Shown here one piece after another: positions 41,720-53,100 of a DNA stretch of 64,000 nt. Position numbers and translations under genes: made by a program. Every line of letters starts with the position of its first letter. Position 1 is the stretch's first letter. The DNA lies in NCBI GenBank assembly GCA_963931865.1, contig OZ007507.1, forward strand, positions 8,429,847-8,493,846, given 5' to 3'. The notes under the pieces are model-generated. The model was not told the origin of the DNA. It saw only the letters and a program-made list of their open reading frames with translations, and ran no database searches. The stretch is from Axinella damicornis (taxonomy: Eukaryota > Porifera > Demospongiae > Axinellida > Axinellidae).

Positions 41720-42990
41720 AAGGGTAAGGTTAGGGTGAGGGCTCACCTCACCTTAACCTCACCCGAGCTAAAACCGAGCCCGAATGGCTTCCGCAGAGCT
41801 GGACACCCTTTTTATACTCGCAGAAGCCGGCCGGCATTGCGCGCGCCGGTACCGTTCTAGCTCTAATTTGATTGGCCGGAATCGCGGTAGCCAAATTTTG
41901 GCGGCAAACGCCAGGTGCACGCGTAAGCTGTGGATGGTGAGGAGTGTATCTCTGTCTCTGTCGTTTTTCACCGATGGCGTTGGCCTCCTCCAGTAGACCC
42001 TCTGCTATTGGCGCTCCCTCCGTTGGCGCCACAGTTGTTGAGTCCGAATGTTGTTCCGTAGGCAAGTAGGCTGGTGCCCGACCATAATTATGGCGCTTGG
42101 GAACCAGTTCAACGACAAGGCTTGACATCTTGGAACGAGGCCGCCGAGGTTGAAGTCGGGCTTGAGACTCCACTTCTGTAAGTAGGCCGTCTCTGATTTA
42201 ATAAAGTGAAGAGAGAATTGGGAGGGAGGGAAAGCAGAAAGAGAAGAAGCTATAGGAGGGGGATGTCAACTGTCCTGTATGCAGCATTGCTTAGGGAGTT
42301 CATGAAGAAACCCCTCCAGAGATAGCCACCATGGTCATGGTCATTCTAGCTAGTTACAAATCTATTCAGCACAGTGTTGTGACCCATCTACTGTGGAAAT
42401 AGGCACTGGAATATGTAGAAAGTGTAAGTGTGATAAACATGATCCTGCATGGACCTCTGCAGAGATCCAAGAAGCTTTATTGTGTAGAGGTCTAAGAAGC
42501 TTTGTTGTGCAGGGCTTGCTACTCGAAGTACTTGACATGGCCACAGCAAATGGTGCATGTCTGATGATCCTAGGCTTACAGTGCTGCTGCTTCTCATTAC
42601 TCTAGAAGGAGAGGAAGAATTGAGGCAGTTGGCAGATAATGCGAAGATGACTTCTTGGAGAAAGAAGTAAGCACAGTGAGTGGTGTGTGGGAGGATAGGG
42701 AGAGGGAAGAACTAGTGGATAGGTAGTGAAGAGTGCATGGATGAGGCTCCCAAATAATATTGGGGGGAAGACACTTGTGGGGAGGACCCTGATCTTACAT
42801 TTTGTGGACTGAGTGATCAGAGCTCTACAGATACAGTTAAGTGGTCTTCCTACAGTGATGTTGGCTCAGCCTCACACATGCCACTTCTCCGTCTCAAAGC
42901 TGGCTGTACTTTCCAGAGTAACCCACCAAATCTGCTACATGCAATGCACTAAAATTAGTACCCTCTGTCTACCTGGCGTCACACATGTGA
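41720..42990. other. No identifiable gene
   Basis: A minus-strand open stretch (41748-42173) follows an acag acceptor and could be a terminal exon (LVPKRHNYGRAPAYLPTEQ), but I recognise no domain. A local 30-bp repeat (AAGAAGCTTTATTGTG / AAGAAGCTTTGTTGTG) lies at about 42470-42510. Confidence 0.35.
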
Positions 42991-42994
42991 CCAG

Positions 42995-43358
42995 TAGCCT
43001 TGTTCCCAGACCGTTCCCACCTCTAGTCTTTGATCACTTGTCGCATGCAAATACAGAGGGGGAATGCCTCGGAGATATGGTCGCATATGGTGACATCGGG
43101 TGGACACATGGGGGGCGGTGCCTGATGATCAGTTTCCTCGTAATGTCAGTCTGAGGCCTAGAGGCCAGACTATTCACAAGGCAGCATCAATATTATTCGT
43201 TGTTCACGATGACGTGGGCGGGTTGACATGAGAGGGGAATTACTAGTCAGCCACTACCCCCCATGTGACTACTTGATACCACCACTCAGGGCTATATCCT
43301 TCCCTCTCTGTACTTGCATACTGCATGTGATCAAAGACTGGAGGTGGGAGTGAGGCTA
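42995..43358. mobile_element. MULE-like element with ~65-bp TIRs, 364 bp
   Basis: The left arm reads TAGCCTTGTTCCCAGACCGT, then CCCACCTCTAGTCTTTGATC and GCATGCAAATACAGAGGGGG. The right arm inverted reads TAGCCTCACTCCCACCTCCA, then GTCTTTGATCACATGC and GCAAGTACAGAGAGGG. The right arm has lost about 11 bp near the tip. No clear 9-bp duplication was found. No transposase was found. Confidence 0.75.
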
Positions 43359-44232
43359 TGGTGAGGCTGGCGAATGAGGTTGAATTTCATGGGTTTGAAG
43401 CATACTATGGGATGTGTATAATCCCATGGTGTTAAGTATCTGCGAAAGTGTCACTAGAAGGCCAATATCGACCAAGCGCAATCACGGCTACACATATGGG
43501 AAGAGAAGATGTACTAACCTTTTGCTGCTCACCCACGTCCCATACAAGGTTTTTGAAGCATCCTTCGTCGTCCATCGAATCTGCTTCCCGTTTGTTTGGC
43601 AGTCCTTTCGGGCACTTGATTGGGGTCAAATAGGAAGAACGGCTCCTTAGGGCTAGGGCCAGCATTAGCTTGCACCTAGAGGGGGCCCTTCATTGTACTT
43701 GATCCCTTTGCTGACCTCACTTCCAAAGCTCTCAACTGGATCAAAGGCAATGTCACAGGGCTCACAACTAGCACAATTGAGCATGAGTCTTCAGAATTGT
43801 CGCCACGACATACCGGGTAGCATTGCCTTACACCGTCAAGCACCAAGGGCAAACTGGCATGGCAAAGGCCCTTGGCCGTTGTCTTTCTAGCTTGTGAGTA
43901 TTCAAAGCGATACTACGAGTTGCTCCAAGAGTATTCAATATCTAATCCTACGTCTATAGAACCTAAAATACTGTATGGTCGTGCATTATTAAGCGCAGCT
44001 CACTTATAGGTGCATATTTGCTGTTAGGTGCAGGTTCGACTCTCATCCCAGCTATACTCGTTATTAATCGCTGATGTCTTCTTCCAGAAACTCTGCCATT
44101 TTCGATCCTGCAGAGTGGACAAAGCTATAATTAGAAATGATGCGCACTTCTGGATCCTATTCGAGGAATGCCAAGCGCATCTCACATATTTCCTTCCTGT
44201 GGAGGTATAGGTGCCTGCACCTAACTAATGAG
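43359..44232. other. No identifiable gene
   Basis: Splice-like sites flank an open minus-strand stretch at about 43540-43650 (FLFDPNQVPERTAKQ in one frame, SYLTPIKCPKGLPNKRE in another), but no family was recognised. Confidence 0.35.
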
Positions 44233-44714
44233 TGACTATATATGGTATGAGAGTTCTACAACTACTGCTTTGATTGACGAGTCAGCACTCAAAGTCCTCT
44301 GTAATTGAAGGCTGATTGGTTAATAATTCACTTAGTACCAATACCTGGTTGCTAGGCAGCCTACAGCTTAGTTACCTTCAGTTGTAGGGATGAACGAGGG
44401 AGTATGGCTGAAGCAGAGAAAGTATAGCCTCGTTCCCAGGCTCCTCCCAGCTTTCTGTTGCTAGGCAGCCTATTACAAGCAACCATATATGGTATGAGAG
44501 TTCTACAACTACGAGATACTGCTTTGATTGACAAGTCAGCACTCAAAGTCCTCTGTAATTGAAGGCTGATTGGTTAATAATTCACTTAGTACCAATACCT
44601 GGTTGCTAGGCAGCCTACAGCTTAGTTACCTTCAGTTGTAGGGATGAACGAGGGAGTATGGCTGAAGCAGAGAAAGTATAGCCTCGTTCCCAGGCTCCTC
44701 CCAGCTTTCTGTTG
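44233..44714. repeat. Tandem duplication, 254-bp offset, carrying MULE-like left ends
   Basis: The segment from ATATATGGTATGAGAGTTC to CTCCTCCCAGCTTTCTGTTG (about 230 bp) occurs at 44235-44460 and again at 44489-44714 with almost no differences. Each copy contains TAGCCTCGTTCCCAGGCTCC (44425 and 44679) with no right end nearby. Confidence 0.85.
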
Positions 44715-46130
44715 GTTAAGCTTTCCGTACTGCAGGCGACGAATGAGGCAAGAGAAACCATCTGCCTGTTTGCCCTTCCAATGCATGATTCATGACCGGA
44801 CATACCAAACATGGACTGGAGGTACGTGCAGCAGGTATAGGCGCCTGTTGCTGTCGATGCGTGTACATTGTGGTTCCAAACCTGTACCGGACCAGGACTG
44901 ACAACCACTGCCATGTGCATGTCTATTGCAGGAGGTGCCATCAACTGCACTTGTTCTGTGTCAAGTGACACTTTTGATGTGGTCACCAATTAACACTGAC
45001 CTGCATCCAACAACAGTAAGAAACCCACTAAGCTGTGACTGGTCTACTGTGGTATTTTTAGTACTCTCAATGCATATTGTGGTATTTTTAGTACTCTCAA
45101 TGCATACTGTGGTATTTTTAGTCTCAATGAATACTGTGGTATTTTTAGTACCATACTGTGGTATTTTCAGTACTCTCTATGCAGTCAGATCTGCGAATTG
45201 CACTTGGCCACACCTCTTGCACTGCTTGACCATTGCTTGTGCTACTATAATCCCTCCATGTGATTGTTATTATGATGTTAGGAACTTATATTCTTCTCTG
45301 CAGCTTCACCACCATGCAGGCAAGACCTATCATATGATCATCCTCATCCGGACACAATTTGTAGAACCATAGCTTTGTGTACTTATACTTTTGGTGTGTT
45401 TTGTACGGATTATGTGATTTTTACTTCACACTGTATTGTTGTATATTGTATCCTGTGGCTGCACACTATATCATGTATACGTAACTCAATACACCATTAC
45501 AGGTTGAAATGATCTGATGTGATCACATGGCATTGCACGATAACTGATCTCATGGTATAAAAAAGTAAGCACAAAGGACTATATGATATCATTCACTGGG
45601 ATTGCTTTCCCCTTTGTCAGCTGAAGGTGCCGCTGTAGGATGAACTCTGGAGCAAATGGTTGCCTGGGAATGGCCAGTGCAGCCACTGGAGCTTGGAAGG
45701 GCTGCGCTGTGGTCAGGATGGAGTGGGCTGTGCTGATCGAGGGTGGATGACAGCAAAGTGTGCAGTGTGCCAGTTCACCCCCTTGATCCTTCTCTCCATT
45801 GGCTGGTATTAGCCAGGGGAAGGGGGTAGGGTTGACCGTGCATGGGGAGTCCAGTCAGCATCCTCTGGAGGTTGTAATCACAGCAGGCACTGTACGAGGG
45901 ACAGCAGAGGCCTAATAAGGCAAGTAAAAAGTAGTGAAGCTAAACAAATGAACTCTCAAACCGACTTGTGATGGTTGTACGCTGCATCTAACTCTTGCAG
46001 AAAGTTACGTACGGTCATGTATACCATACTCTCTTACTGCATGTGTGGACCATTTTTTCACTTATTACAAGAAACAAGAAGTGCAATGGGGAGGATATGA
46101 GACATCCAACACTGAAGTTAACACAGGTAG
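44715..46130. other. No identifiable gene; minisatellite at 45048-45180
   Basis: Five copies of a ~33-bp unit (ACTGTGGTATTTTTAGTACT followed by CTCAATGCAT) occupy 45048-45180. Otherwise only unsupported open frames. Confidence 0.5.
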
Positions 46131-46134
46131 TCTG

Positions 46135-46500
46135 TCCTTATTCCCAGGCCATTGGAAACTCATTCCCAGGTCAGCCTCAGTAAATTTGTCACACACAGTT
46201 CCTAGGCTCGTCCTGTTTACGTTTTGTTTTAAGTGTGGGAGAGGCCTTGGAACAAGGCTAGTGACATACATGGTTGTAAGATGGTCAGGTGGATGATTAG
46301 CACACTGAGCAAGAGGAGGAAACATTTAGACGTTTGAATGAGTTGGTGGTCAGGGAATGAGGCTGGCGGGGGCCTGAGAACAAGGCTGGCATGCTGGCAG
46401 TGGTCAGGGAATGAGGCTGTAGAGGCCTGAGAACAAGGCTGCCAGGCTGGCAGTGGTCTGAGAATGAGGCTGGGATGGCCTGGGAATGGGGAAACCTACT
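46135..46500. repeat. Cluster of MULE-like end fragments, partly tandem
   Basis: TTATTCCCAGGCC (46139) and GGCCTTGGAACAAGGCTA (46243-46260) resemble the two ends. From 46350 a ~52-bp unit (GGTCAGGGAATGAGGCTGGC ... GGCCTGAGAACAAGGCTGGC) repeats about three times, apparently amplified from right-end sequence. Confidence 0.6.
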
Positions 46501-46623
46501 TTTGTGTGACCCACTTTGACTTGTATGGATTATGCATTGATTTTCAAGTTTTAATCCTGTGGCTGCACACTATAAATATGTTCCGGCAATGAGACTGGGA
46601 TGGTCTGGGAATGAAGCTACCCT

Positions 46624-47007
46624 AGTCTCGTTCCCAGGCTCTGCCCAGCTTGTCATCACTTGCAGTATGGAAATGCGGAAGAGGGCCTGGTGTATATTAT
46701 CATTCCTCACATGAGCATGATCGATACGAAATCACAAAGCAATGTTTCACGTATTGTTCAACCAACTACAGGTTCAACGCTTGGTGTGTATGACAGTCGC
46801 CCCACGCTAGCTAGATATGTGTGGTAAGTGACTGGTACCTTAGCTCTTCTTGCTGTTCTGAGCCCCAGTACGCTCAATGTTCAATCAAACTCTTTCTACC
46901 ATCCTGTCTATCCTGACGTCACTCACATGAGGAATCATACCAGGTCCTCTCCTGCTTTTCCGTACTGCAAGTAATGAACTGCTGGGCGGGGCCCGGGAAT
47001 GAGGCTA
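46624..47007. mobile_element. MULE-like element with ~90-bp TIRs, 384 bp
   Basis: The left arm has TAGTCTCGTTCCCAGGCTCT, CACTTGCAGTATGGAAATGC and CATTCCTCACATGAG. The right arm inverted has TAGCCTCATTCCCGGGCCCC, TACTTGCAGTACGGAAAAGC and GATTCCTCATGTGAG. Flanks GAAGCTACCC and GGAGTTACCC match at 8 of 10, with one extra C before the left end, consistent with an aged 9-10 bp duplication. It abuts another right end (46602-46619). No coding region was found. Confidence 0.8.
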
Positions 47008-47039
47008 GGAGTTACCCAACACTGCCAGTCTGTGCTACC

Positions 47040-47188
47040 TTGCAGCTTGCTGAGTTCGGTAGTTCTGTCCCGGTGCACTGTGGATGGCCTTCCAGTCCTG
47101 CTGGAACCCCTTGAGAGCATAGTACTTCTCGATGTCCGTCAATCTCTTGTCTGTACTGACCGGGAGGGATTCATGCTTAAAGGAAGCT
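47040..47188 (-). pseudogene. Unrecognised exon
   Basis: On the minus strand an exon-like segment starts after cctttaag and ends at gtagca. It is open in one frame: ESLPVSTDKRLTDIEKYYAL and KGFQQDWKAIHSAPGQ. I do not recognise the family. No other exon was found, so it is likely another stray fragment. Confidence 0.4.
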
Positions 47189-47230
47189 AGGTGGGAAGGA
47201 GGGAACAGTCCAGTAACATGGGGGTTGGTC

Positions 47231-47857
47231 TAGCCTCGTACCCAGGCCTTCAAATCGCGGGGGGAAGGCCTGGTATACACTGTTTGCGCATGCACTTAAT
47301 TTCCCCCAAAATCTTGGAAAATAGGATATCTCGGTATTCTTCCGTGAAATGATGACGTTGAATGACGTCTACGTTTACATTCCTAGAAGAACCGCAACGA
47401 ACGACGAGTAGCAATCATGGCGTGCAAAAGTTCCGGTGGTAGTAGTTTCTCTGAGGCTCTTTCCCAGAAGGCTGAAAATGACATGGATGACTGTGAAAGA
47501 AGAGCAGCGCTCCTCCATGAGAGCTGTGTACGAAGGCAGCGACGTGTTCGTGTGGCTAGCTACCTACTGGCTATGGCAAGAGCCTGTGCTACCAAGCGCT
47601 CCCTTTCCTCATGGACTAGCTACAAGAAGGGACTTGTAGACAGTGGAAAGAGCTGTGGTGTGCTTGTTGTGAGCCCTTTGATCGCTCTCATGCACGCGTA
47701 CGCGGGTGAGTTTACGCAAACGTCATCAGTTAAGCCCAACCAATTCAGCAAACGTCACAATTAAAATTGACGTAATATTCACATTTAAATTAAACGCATG
47801 CGCAAACAGTGTATACCAGGCCTTCCCCCCGCGATTGAAGGCCTGGGTACGAGGCTA
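47231..47857. mobile_element. Pack-type MULE-like element, 627 bp, with RecQ-like gene fragment
   Basis: The TIRs are near-perfect over about 63 bp: TAGCCTCGTACCCAGGCCTT at the left and its exact inverse at the right, continuing through CGCGGGGGGAAGGCCTGG and TATACACTGTTTGCGCATGC. GGGTTGGTC flanks both sides (47222-47230 and 47858-47866), a perfect 9-bp duplication. The interior is not transposase but a host-like first exon (see 47417-47706). This is the defining layout of a Pack-MULE: TIRs, 9-bp duplication and captured gene sequence. Confidence 0.93.
47417..47706 (+). pseudogene. RecQ-like helicase first-exon fragment inside the element
   Basis: From ATG at 47417 the frame opens MACKSSGGSSFSEALSQKAE. 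One frame gives the upstream part RAVYEGSDVFVWLAT, another gives TGYGKSLCYQALPFLMD (ATP-binding Walker A, motif I of RecQ/DEAD-type helicases), and the first frame resumes with YKKGLVDSGKSCGVLVVSPL and IALM (motif Ia region). Two frameshifts and a stop after LMD break it. A gtgagt donor follows at 47706, so a first exon plus the start of its intron was captured. The rest of the helicase is missing. Confidence 0.8.
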
Positions 47858-48302
47858 GGGTTGGTCCTGCTAAGGTTTGACCACTGTCATATTCATCATC
47901 TACTGTCTAGACAGAAAGTGCACAATTAGCCACTACTGTCTTGGCTAAGTGCTGCATCCATATTGCTGGGATTTTCTGGGGAAAAGAAGTTCACTCTCTA
48001 GGCAAAAACTAAAGGCCCACTGTCAGCCCACTCCACTGTGAAACCTTCATCAGGAAGCATTGTCTATATAGCCTAGAAACAGCTGAAGTACCAGGACATC
48101 TCTCAGGTATTGACACTGAATACTGCAGCTATACCGGACTGCCATCTTGAGATTGCACAGTCTCATATCACAGCATATATGCACATCCTAGTTCCAGACA
48201 CCCCTCACATTTGTGGGTAGGTGGCCATGTGTCTTTCAGACTTCCACAAAACAGGGTAGCTGAAGCGGAACTTTGAGAGATTAGGAGGGGCAGAGAGGGG
48301 GG

Positions 48303-48303
<1 letters not shown>

Positions 48304-48360
<57 letters not shown>
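48304..48360. repeat. (GT)n microsatellite, ~28 units
   Basis: A pure GT tract follows GGGGACT. Confidence 0.95.
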
Positions 48361-48361
<1 letters not shown>

Positions 48362-49465
48362 AGTGGATGAGAAGAGGATGACCACATTTTATTGGCACAG
48401 AAAACCGACCTGCAATATATTTGTAGCTATGCATCTATATCTATCCCCAGCCAGCATGCTGCCTGGGAAACCCAAAGCTCACTGATAAGTCCCTTCTATC
48501 CAACAGATACGGATCAAATTCACCTGTCAAAAACAGCAAACCAAAGCACCACATCAAGCAATTTGAAGGCTATGGGCAATCCAAGTTCTTTTGGCCATTC
48601 GTATCATATGTAACAAGCAACCACCTACCCAAGTACAGACAAAAAGATAACAAACCTTCCAGATCAGCCTGCTTTGATGGCAATGACAGTGTGCTTCAGG
48701 AATCATCTTCACAGACACTCCTTTTAGTTCTACAGGAAGATAGGCAAAAATGGTGTTGGAGAGATACAATTTCCAAAACTGATGCCACCTACAAGACAAC
48801 CCATAATATTGAATTTCCTGTCAGGTCTTAGTCTCGGTTCCAGACCCAAAGCAACCCCAGTCTTTGATCTGGTTGGTTTGGTCTGAGACCAATTGCAAGA
48901 CCATTCAGGTCTAGGAACTGGCTTTGAAATGCTAGCTGCTGGGGGCTGGTGGGGTGGGACTATAGATGGAACAATAGCAGGGCCACAAGACTGCTCTAGA
49001 TTGACGGGGGGGGGGGGGGGGGGGGGGGGAATTGTTAGACATCTTGAGTTGACAATATCAGATTTGAGATCTGAAAGGCAGGCCTATGGTTCTGAATTTT
49101 CACATGGTGACATGGTATTATACACTTTGGGCAGTGATTATTGGACTTACTTGCAGCTTCAAATGCTCCCCTGGAGAGACCCGCACACCCTCTGTGTACT
49201 GACAGACCCCATCACGGTATGTTCTCAACAGTTGCTTGGATAGACAAATATGCCCTTTGCCTTTCTTGTGAGGGCTTTTAGACTTTACCAAAGCAGAACC
49301 TAAGACAGTAAGTAGAGAGAGGACTTGCAGTGGATACATTGGACTTCCAGCTAGTCAGCCTAATGGTATGGCTACCCATCTAAGCTGCTGCTGGGGATGA
49401 TCAGTTGTGCTGCTTTGGTACAACAGTCTCAGCTAGTAGCTTCTGTCAACACTGTCAGCCCCCTA
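48361..49465. other. No identifiable gene; G homopolymer at 49005-49029
   Basis: A run of about 25 G follows TTGAC. There is no coding support. Confidence 0.5.
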
Positions 49466-49469
49466 ACCA

Positions 49470-49885
49470 TAGGCGACGGAAGCATAAAGTAGATGGGGGA
49501 GGGGGGGGGGGGGGGGGCACTGTCGAGGTGCGAAGCGCGTCCACAGAGGCTGCAAAGTAGGCGATCAGTATTATCCGTGCGAAGCGCGGATAATATATCA
49601 CGTGTGAAGCGCGGATAATTTATCACGTGTGACAGAGTTACGTCAGCGTTAAATAGCAGTTAGCTACTAAGTTAGTTAATACTGAAGCCAAGCCTACATC
49701 GAACTAGTGTAGTGTAGTTGCCTCGACAGCGAAAATGTGGTAGGCAGGGAGTATGTTGATGGCAGTCCTGTGATCCGGTGCCCCCTTGTGTCCCCACCAC
49801 CAAAAGTCCTGTACCCCCTTGTGCCCCCACCACAAAAAATCCTGTAACCCCCCCCCCCCCCCCCCCCCCCCGCTTCCGTTGCCAA
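49470..49885. mobile_element. TIR element TAGGCGACGGAAGC with internal direct repeats, ~416 bp
   Basis: Left TAGGCGACGGAAGC and right (inverted) TTGGCAACGGAAGC match at 12 of 14. GCCCC(C)TAA occurs just outside both ends, suggesting an 8-bp duplication as in hAT-type elements. Inside, GTGCGAAGCGCGGATAATAT and GTGTGAAGCGCGGATAATTT repeat beside a third, shorter copy, and there are G17 (49501) and C23 (49849) runs in inverted orientation. No transposase was found. Confidence 0.65.
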
Positions 49886-49979
49886 TGCCCCTAATAATAG
49901 CCAGCGGTCAGCTACTTACTGATTCCAGAGAGAGCACTTTGTCTTTCACAGCTCATCCCGGTCAGTTCCATTACAGGTT

Positions 49980-50120
49980 ATGAACACAGCCGTTCTCAGG
50001 GTCAACAAGTTAACTCCTGTCAGCACTCCTTTAGCAATTGTGGTTCAGGTGTTTGATATGTATACTTGTGGCACTCCCCGTGGGTCTCACTCGATCAACC
50101 AAGGGTCACAAGTTTGCTAA
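49980..50120 (+). other. Open frame spanning the left edge of the tandem array
   Basis: After attacag, ATG at 49980 opens a 46-codon frame that crosses into the array at 50010 (MNTAVLRVNKLTPVSTPLAI) and ends at TAA 50118-50120 (INQGSQVC). Every array unit repeats the second half of this frame with the same stop. I cannot name a family and do not claim it is expressed. Confidence 0.3.
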
Positions 50121-53100
50121 CCCACCAGTGAGTTACGTATGCAACATTGGCAAGTGCTGGGTCAGCATTGTGATGCTAGTTGCAATATCGAACTCTGCGG
50201 TGAAGAATTCTTTTTTATATCAAGGCCATGATAGATCACCTCCAGTGGCTCGGATAACCAGAGTTGATGTACTTCGAATGGCACTACAACACTCATCTGT
50301 GAAGAATTTTTTTTTTTTTTCATTTTAGATCAAGGCCGAAGATGGCTAGTGATTCTGGAGGGTGATTGGGCATCGAATTGAGTGAGTTGGGTCTCACAGT
50401 TTCTACCATACCCAGCCGATGATGGCTAGTGATGCTGGATGCATTCTGGAGGGTGATTGGGCATTGAACTTGACAATCACGTTGATAAGCTACGATTGGT
50501 GTCAACTGTGGTCACTTTGTCTGTTAGGGTGAGTGTATCAATCAGAAATGACAAGCTATTCACAGTACCATGAGATCAAGTTGGCCACACCAACTGTTGG
50601 GGTGAGGTACGTACGTAGCTTCTGGTAGATCCCTACAGGAACCTTCCAGTTAACTCCTGTCAGCACTCCTTCAGCAATTGTGGTTCAGGTGTTTGATACG
50701 TATACTTGTGGCAATCCCCGTGGGTCTCACTCGATCAACCAAGGGTCACAAGTTTGCTAACCCACCAGTGAGTTACGTATGCAACATTGGCAAGTGCTGG
50801 GTCAGCATTGTGAAGCTAGTTGCAATATCGAACTCTGCGGTGAAGAATTCTTTTTATATCAAGGCCATGATAGATCACCTCCAGTGGCTCTGATAACCAG
50901 AGTTGATGTACTTCGAATGGCACTACAAGACTCATCTGTGAAGAATTTTTTTTTTTTCATTTTAGATCAAGGCCGATGATGGCTAGTGATTCTGGAGGGT
51001 GATTGGGCATCGAATTGAGTGAGTTGGGTCTCACAGTTTCTACCATACCCAGCCGATGATGGCTAGTGATGCTGGATGCATTCTAGAGGGTGATTGGGCA
51101 TTGAACTTGACAATCACGTTGATAAGCTACGATTGGTGTCAACTGTGGTCACTTTGTCTGTTAGGGTGAGTGTATCAATCAGAAATGACAAGCTATTCAC
51201 AGTACCATGAGATCAAGTTGGCCACACCAACTGTTGGGGTGAGGTACGTACGTAGCTTCTGGTAGATCCCTACAGGAACCTTCCAGTTAACTCCTGTCAG
51301 CACTCCTTCAGCAATTGTGGTTCAGGTGTTTGATATGTATACTTGTGGCAATCCCCGTGGGTCTCACTCGATCAACAAAGGGTCACAAGTTTGCTAACCC
51401 ACCAGTGAGTTACGTATGCAACATTGGCAAGTGCTGGGTCAGCATTGTGATGCTAGTTGCAATATCGAACTCTGCGGTGAAGAATTCTTTTTTATATCAA
51501 GGCCATGATAGATCATGATAGATCACCTCCAGTGGCTCTGATAACCAGAGTTGATGTACTTGGAATGGCACTACAAGACTCATCTGTGAAGATTTTTTTT
51601 TTTCATTTTAGATAAAGGCTGATGATGGCTAGTGATTCTGGAGGGTGATTGGGCATCGAATTGAGTGAGTTGGGACTCACAGTTTCTACCATACCCAGCC
51701 GATGATGGCTAGTGATGCTGGATGCATTCTGGAGGGTGATTGGGCATTGAACTTGACAATCACGTTGATAAGCTACGATTGGTGTCAACTGTGGTCACTT
51801 TGTCTGTTAGGGTGAGTGTATCAATCAGAAATGACAAGCTATTCACAGTACCATGAGATCAAGTTGGCCACACCAACTGTTGGGGTGAGGTACGTACGTA
51901 GTTTCTGGTAGATCCCTACAGGAACCTTCCAGTTAACTCCTGTCAGCACTCCTTCAGCAATTGTGGTTCAGGTGTTTGATATGTATACTTGTGGCAATCC
52001 CCGTGGGTCTCACTCGATCAACAAAGGGTCACAAGTTTGCTAACCCACCAGTGAGTTACGTATGCATGCTGGGTCAGCATTGTGAAGCTAGTTGCAATAT
52101 CGAACTCTGCGGTGAAGAATTCTTTTTTATATCAAGGCCATGATAGATCATGATAGATCACCTCCAGTGGCTCTGATAACCAGAGTTGATGTACTTGGAA
52201 TGGCACTACAAGACTCATCTGTGAAGAATTTTTTTTCTTCATTTTAGATAAAGGCTGATGATGGCTAGTGATTCTGGAGGGTGATTGGGCATCGAATTGA
52301 GTGAGTTGGGACTCACAGTTTCTACCATACCCAGCCGATGATGGCTAGTGATGCTGGATGCATTCTGGACGGTGATTGGGTATTGAACTTGACAATCACG
52401 CTGATAAGCTACGATTGGTGTCAACTGTGGTCACTTTGTCTGTTAGGGTGAGTGTATCAATCAGAAATGACAAGCTATTCACAGTACCATGAGATCAAGT
52501 TGGCCACACCAACTGTTGGGGTGAGGTACGTACGTAGCTTCTGGTAGATCCCTACAGGAACCTTCCAGTTAACTCCTGTCAGCACTCCTTCAGCAATTGT
52601 GGTTCAGGTGTTTGATACGTATACTTGTGGCAATCCCCGTGGGTCTCACTCGATCAACAAAGGGTCACAAGTTTGCTAACCCACCAGTGAGTTACGTATG
52701 CATGCTGGGTCAGCATTGTGAAGCTAGTTGCAATATCGAACTCTGCGGTGAAGAATTCTTTTTTATATCAAGGCTATGATAGATCATGATAGATCACCTC
52801 CAGTGGCTCTGATAACCAGAGTTGATGTACTTGGAATGGCACTACAAGACTCATCTGTGAAGAATTTTTTTTTTCATTTTAGATAAAGGCTGATGATGGC
52901 TAGTGATTCAGGAGGGTGATTGGGCATCGAATTGAGTGAGTTGGGACTCACACTTTCTACCATACCCAGCCGATGATGGCTAGTGATGCTGGATGCATTC
53001 TGGAGGGTGATTGGGCATTGAACTTGACAATCACGTTGATAAGCTACGATTGGTGTCAACTGTGGTCACTTTGTCTGTTAGGGTGAGTGTATCAATCAGA

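Noticed and set aside
41341..41727. Proline-rich and Gly/Trp-rich open frames
   Set aside because: They are translations of a GC-rich minisatellite on its two strands.
50320..50420. Hammerhead ribozyme in the array unit (CTGATGA occurs in many units)
   Set aside because: The GAAA and stem partners needed at the right spacing are absent, and some units have CCGATGA instead.
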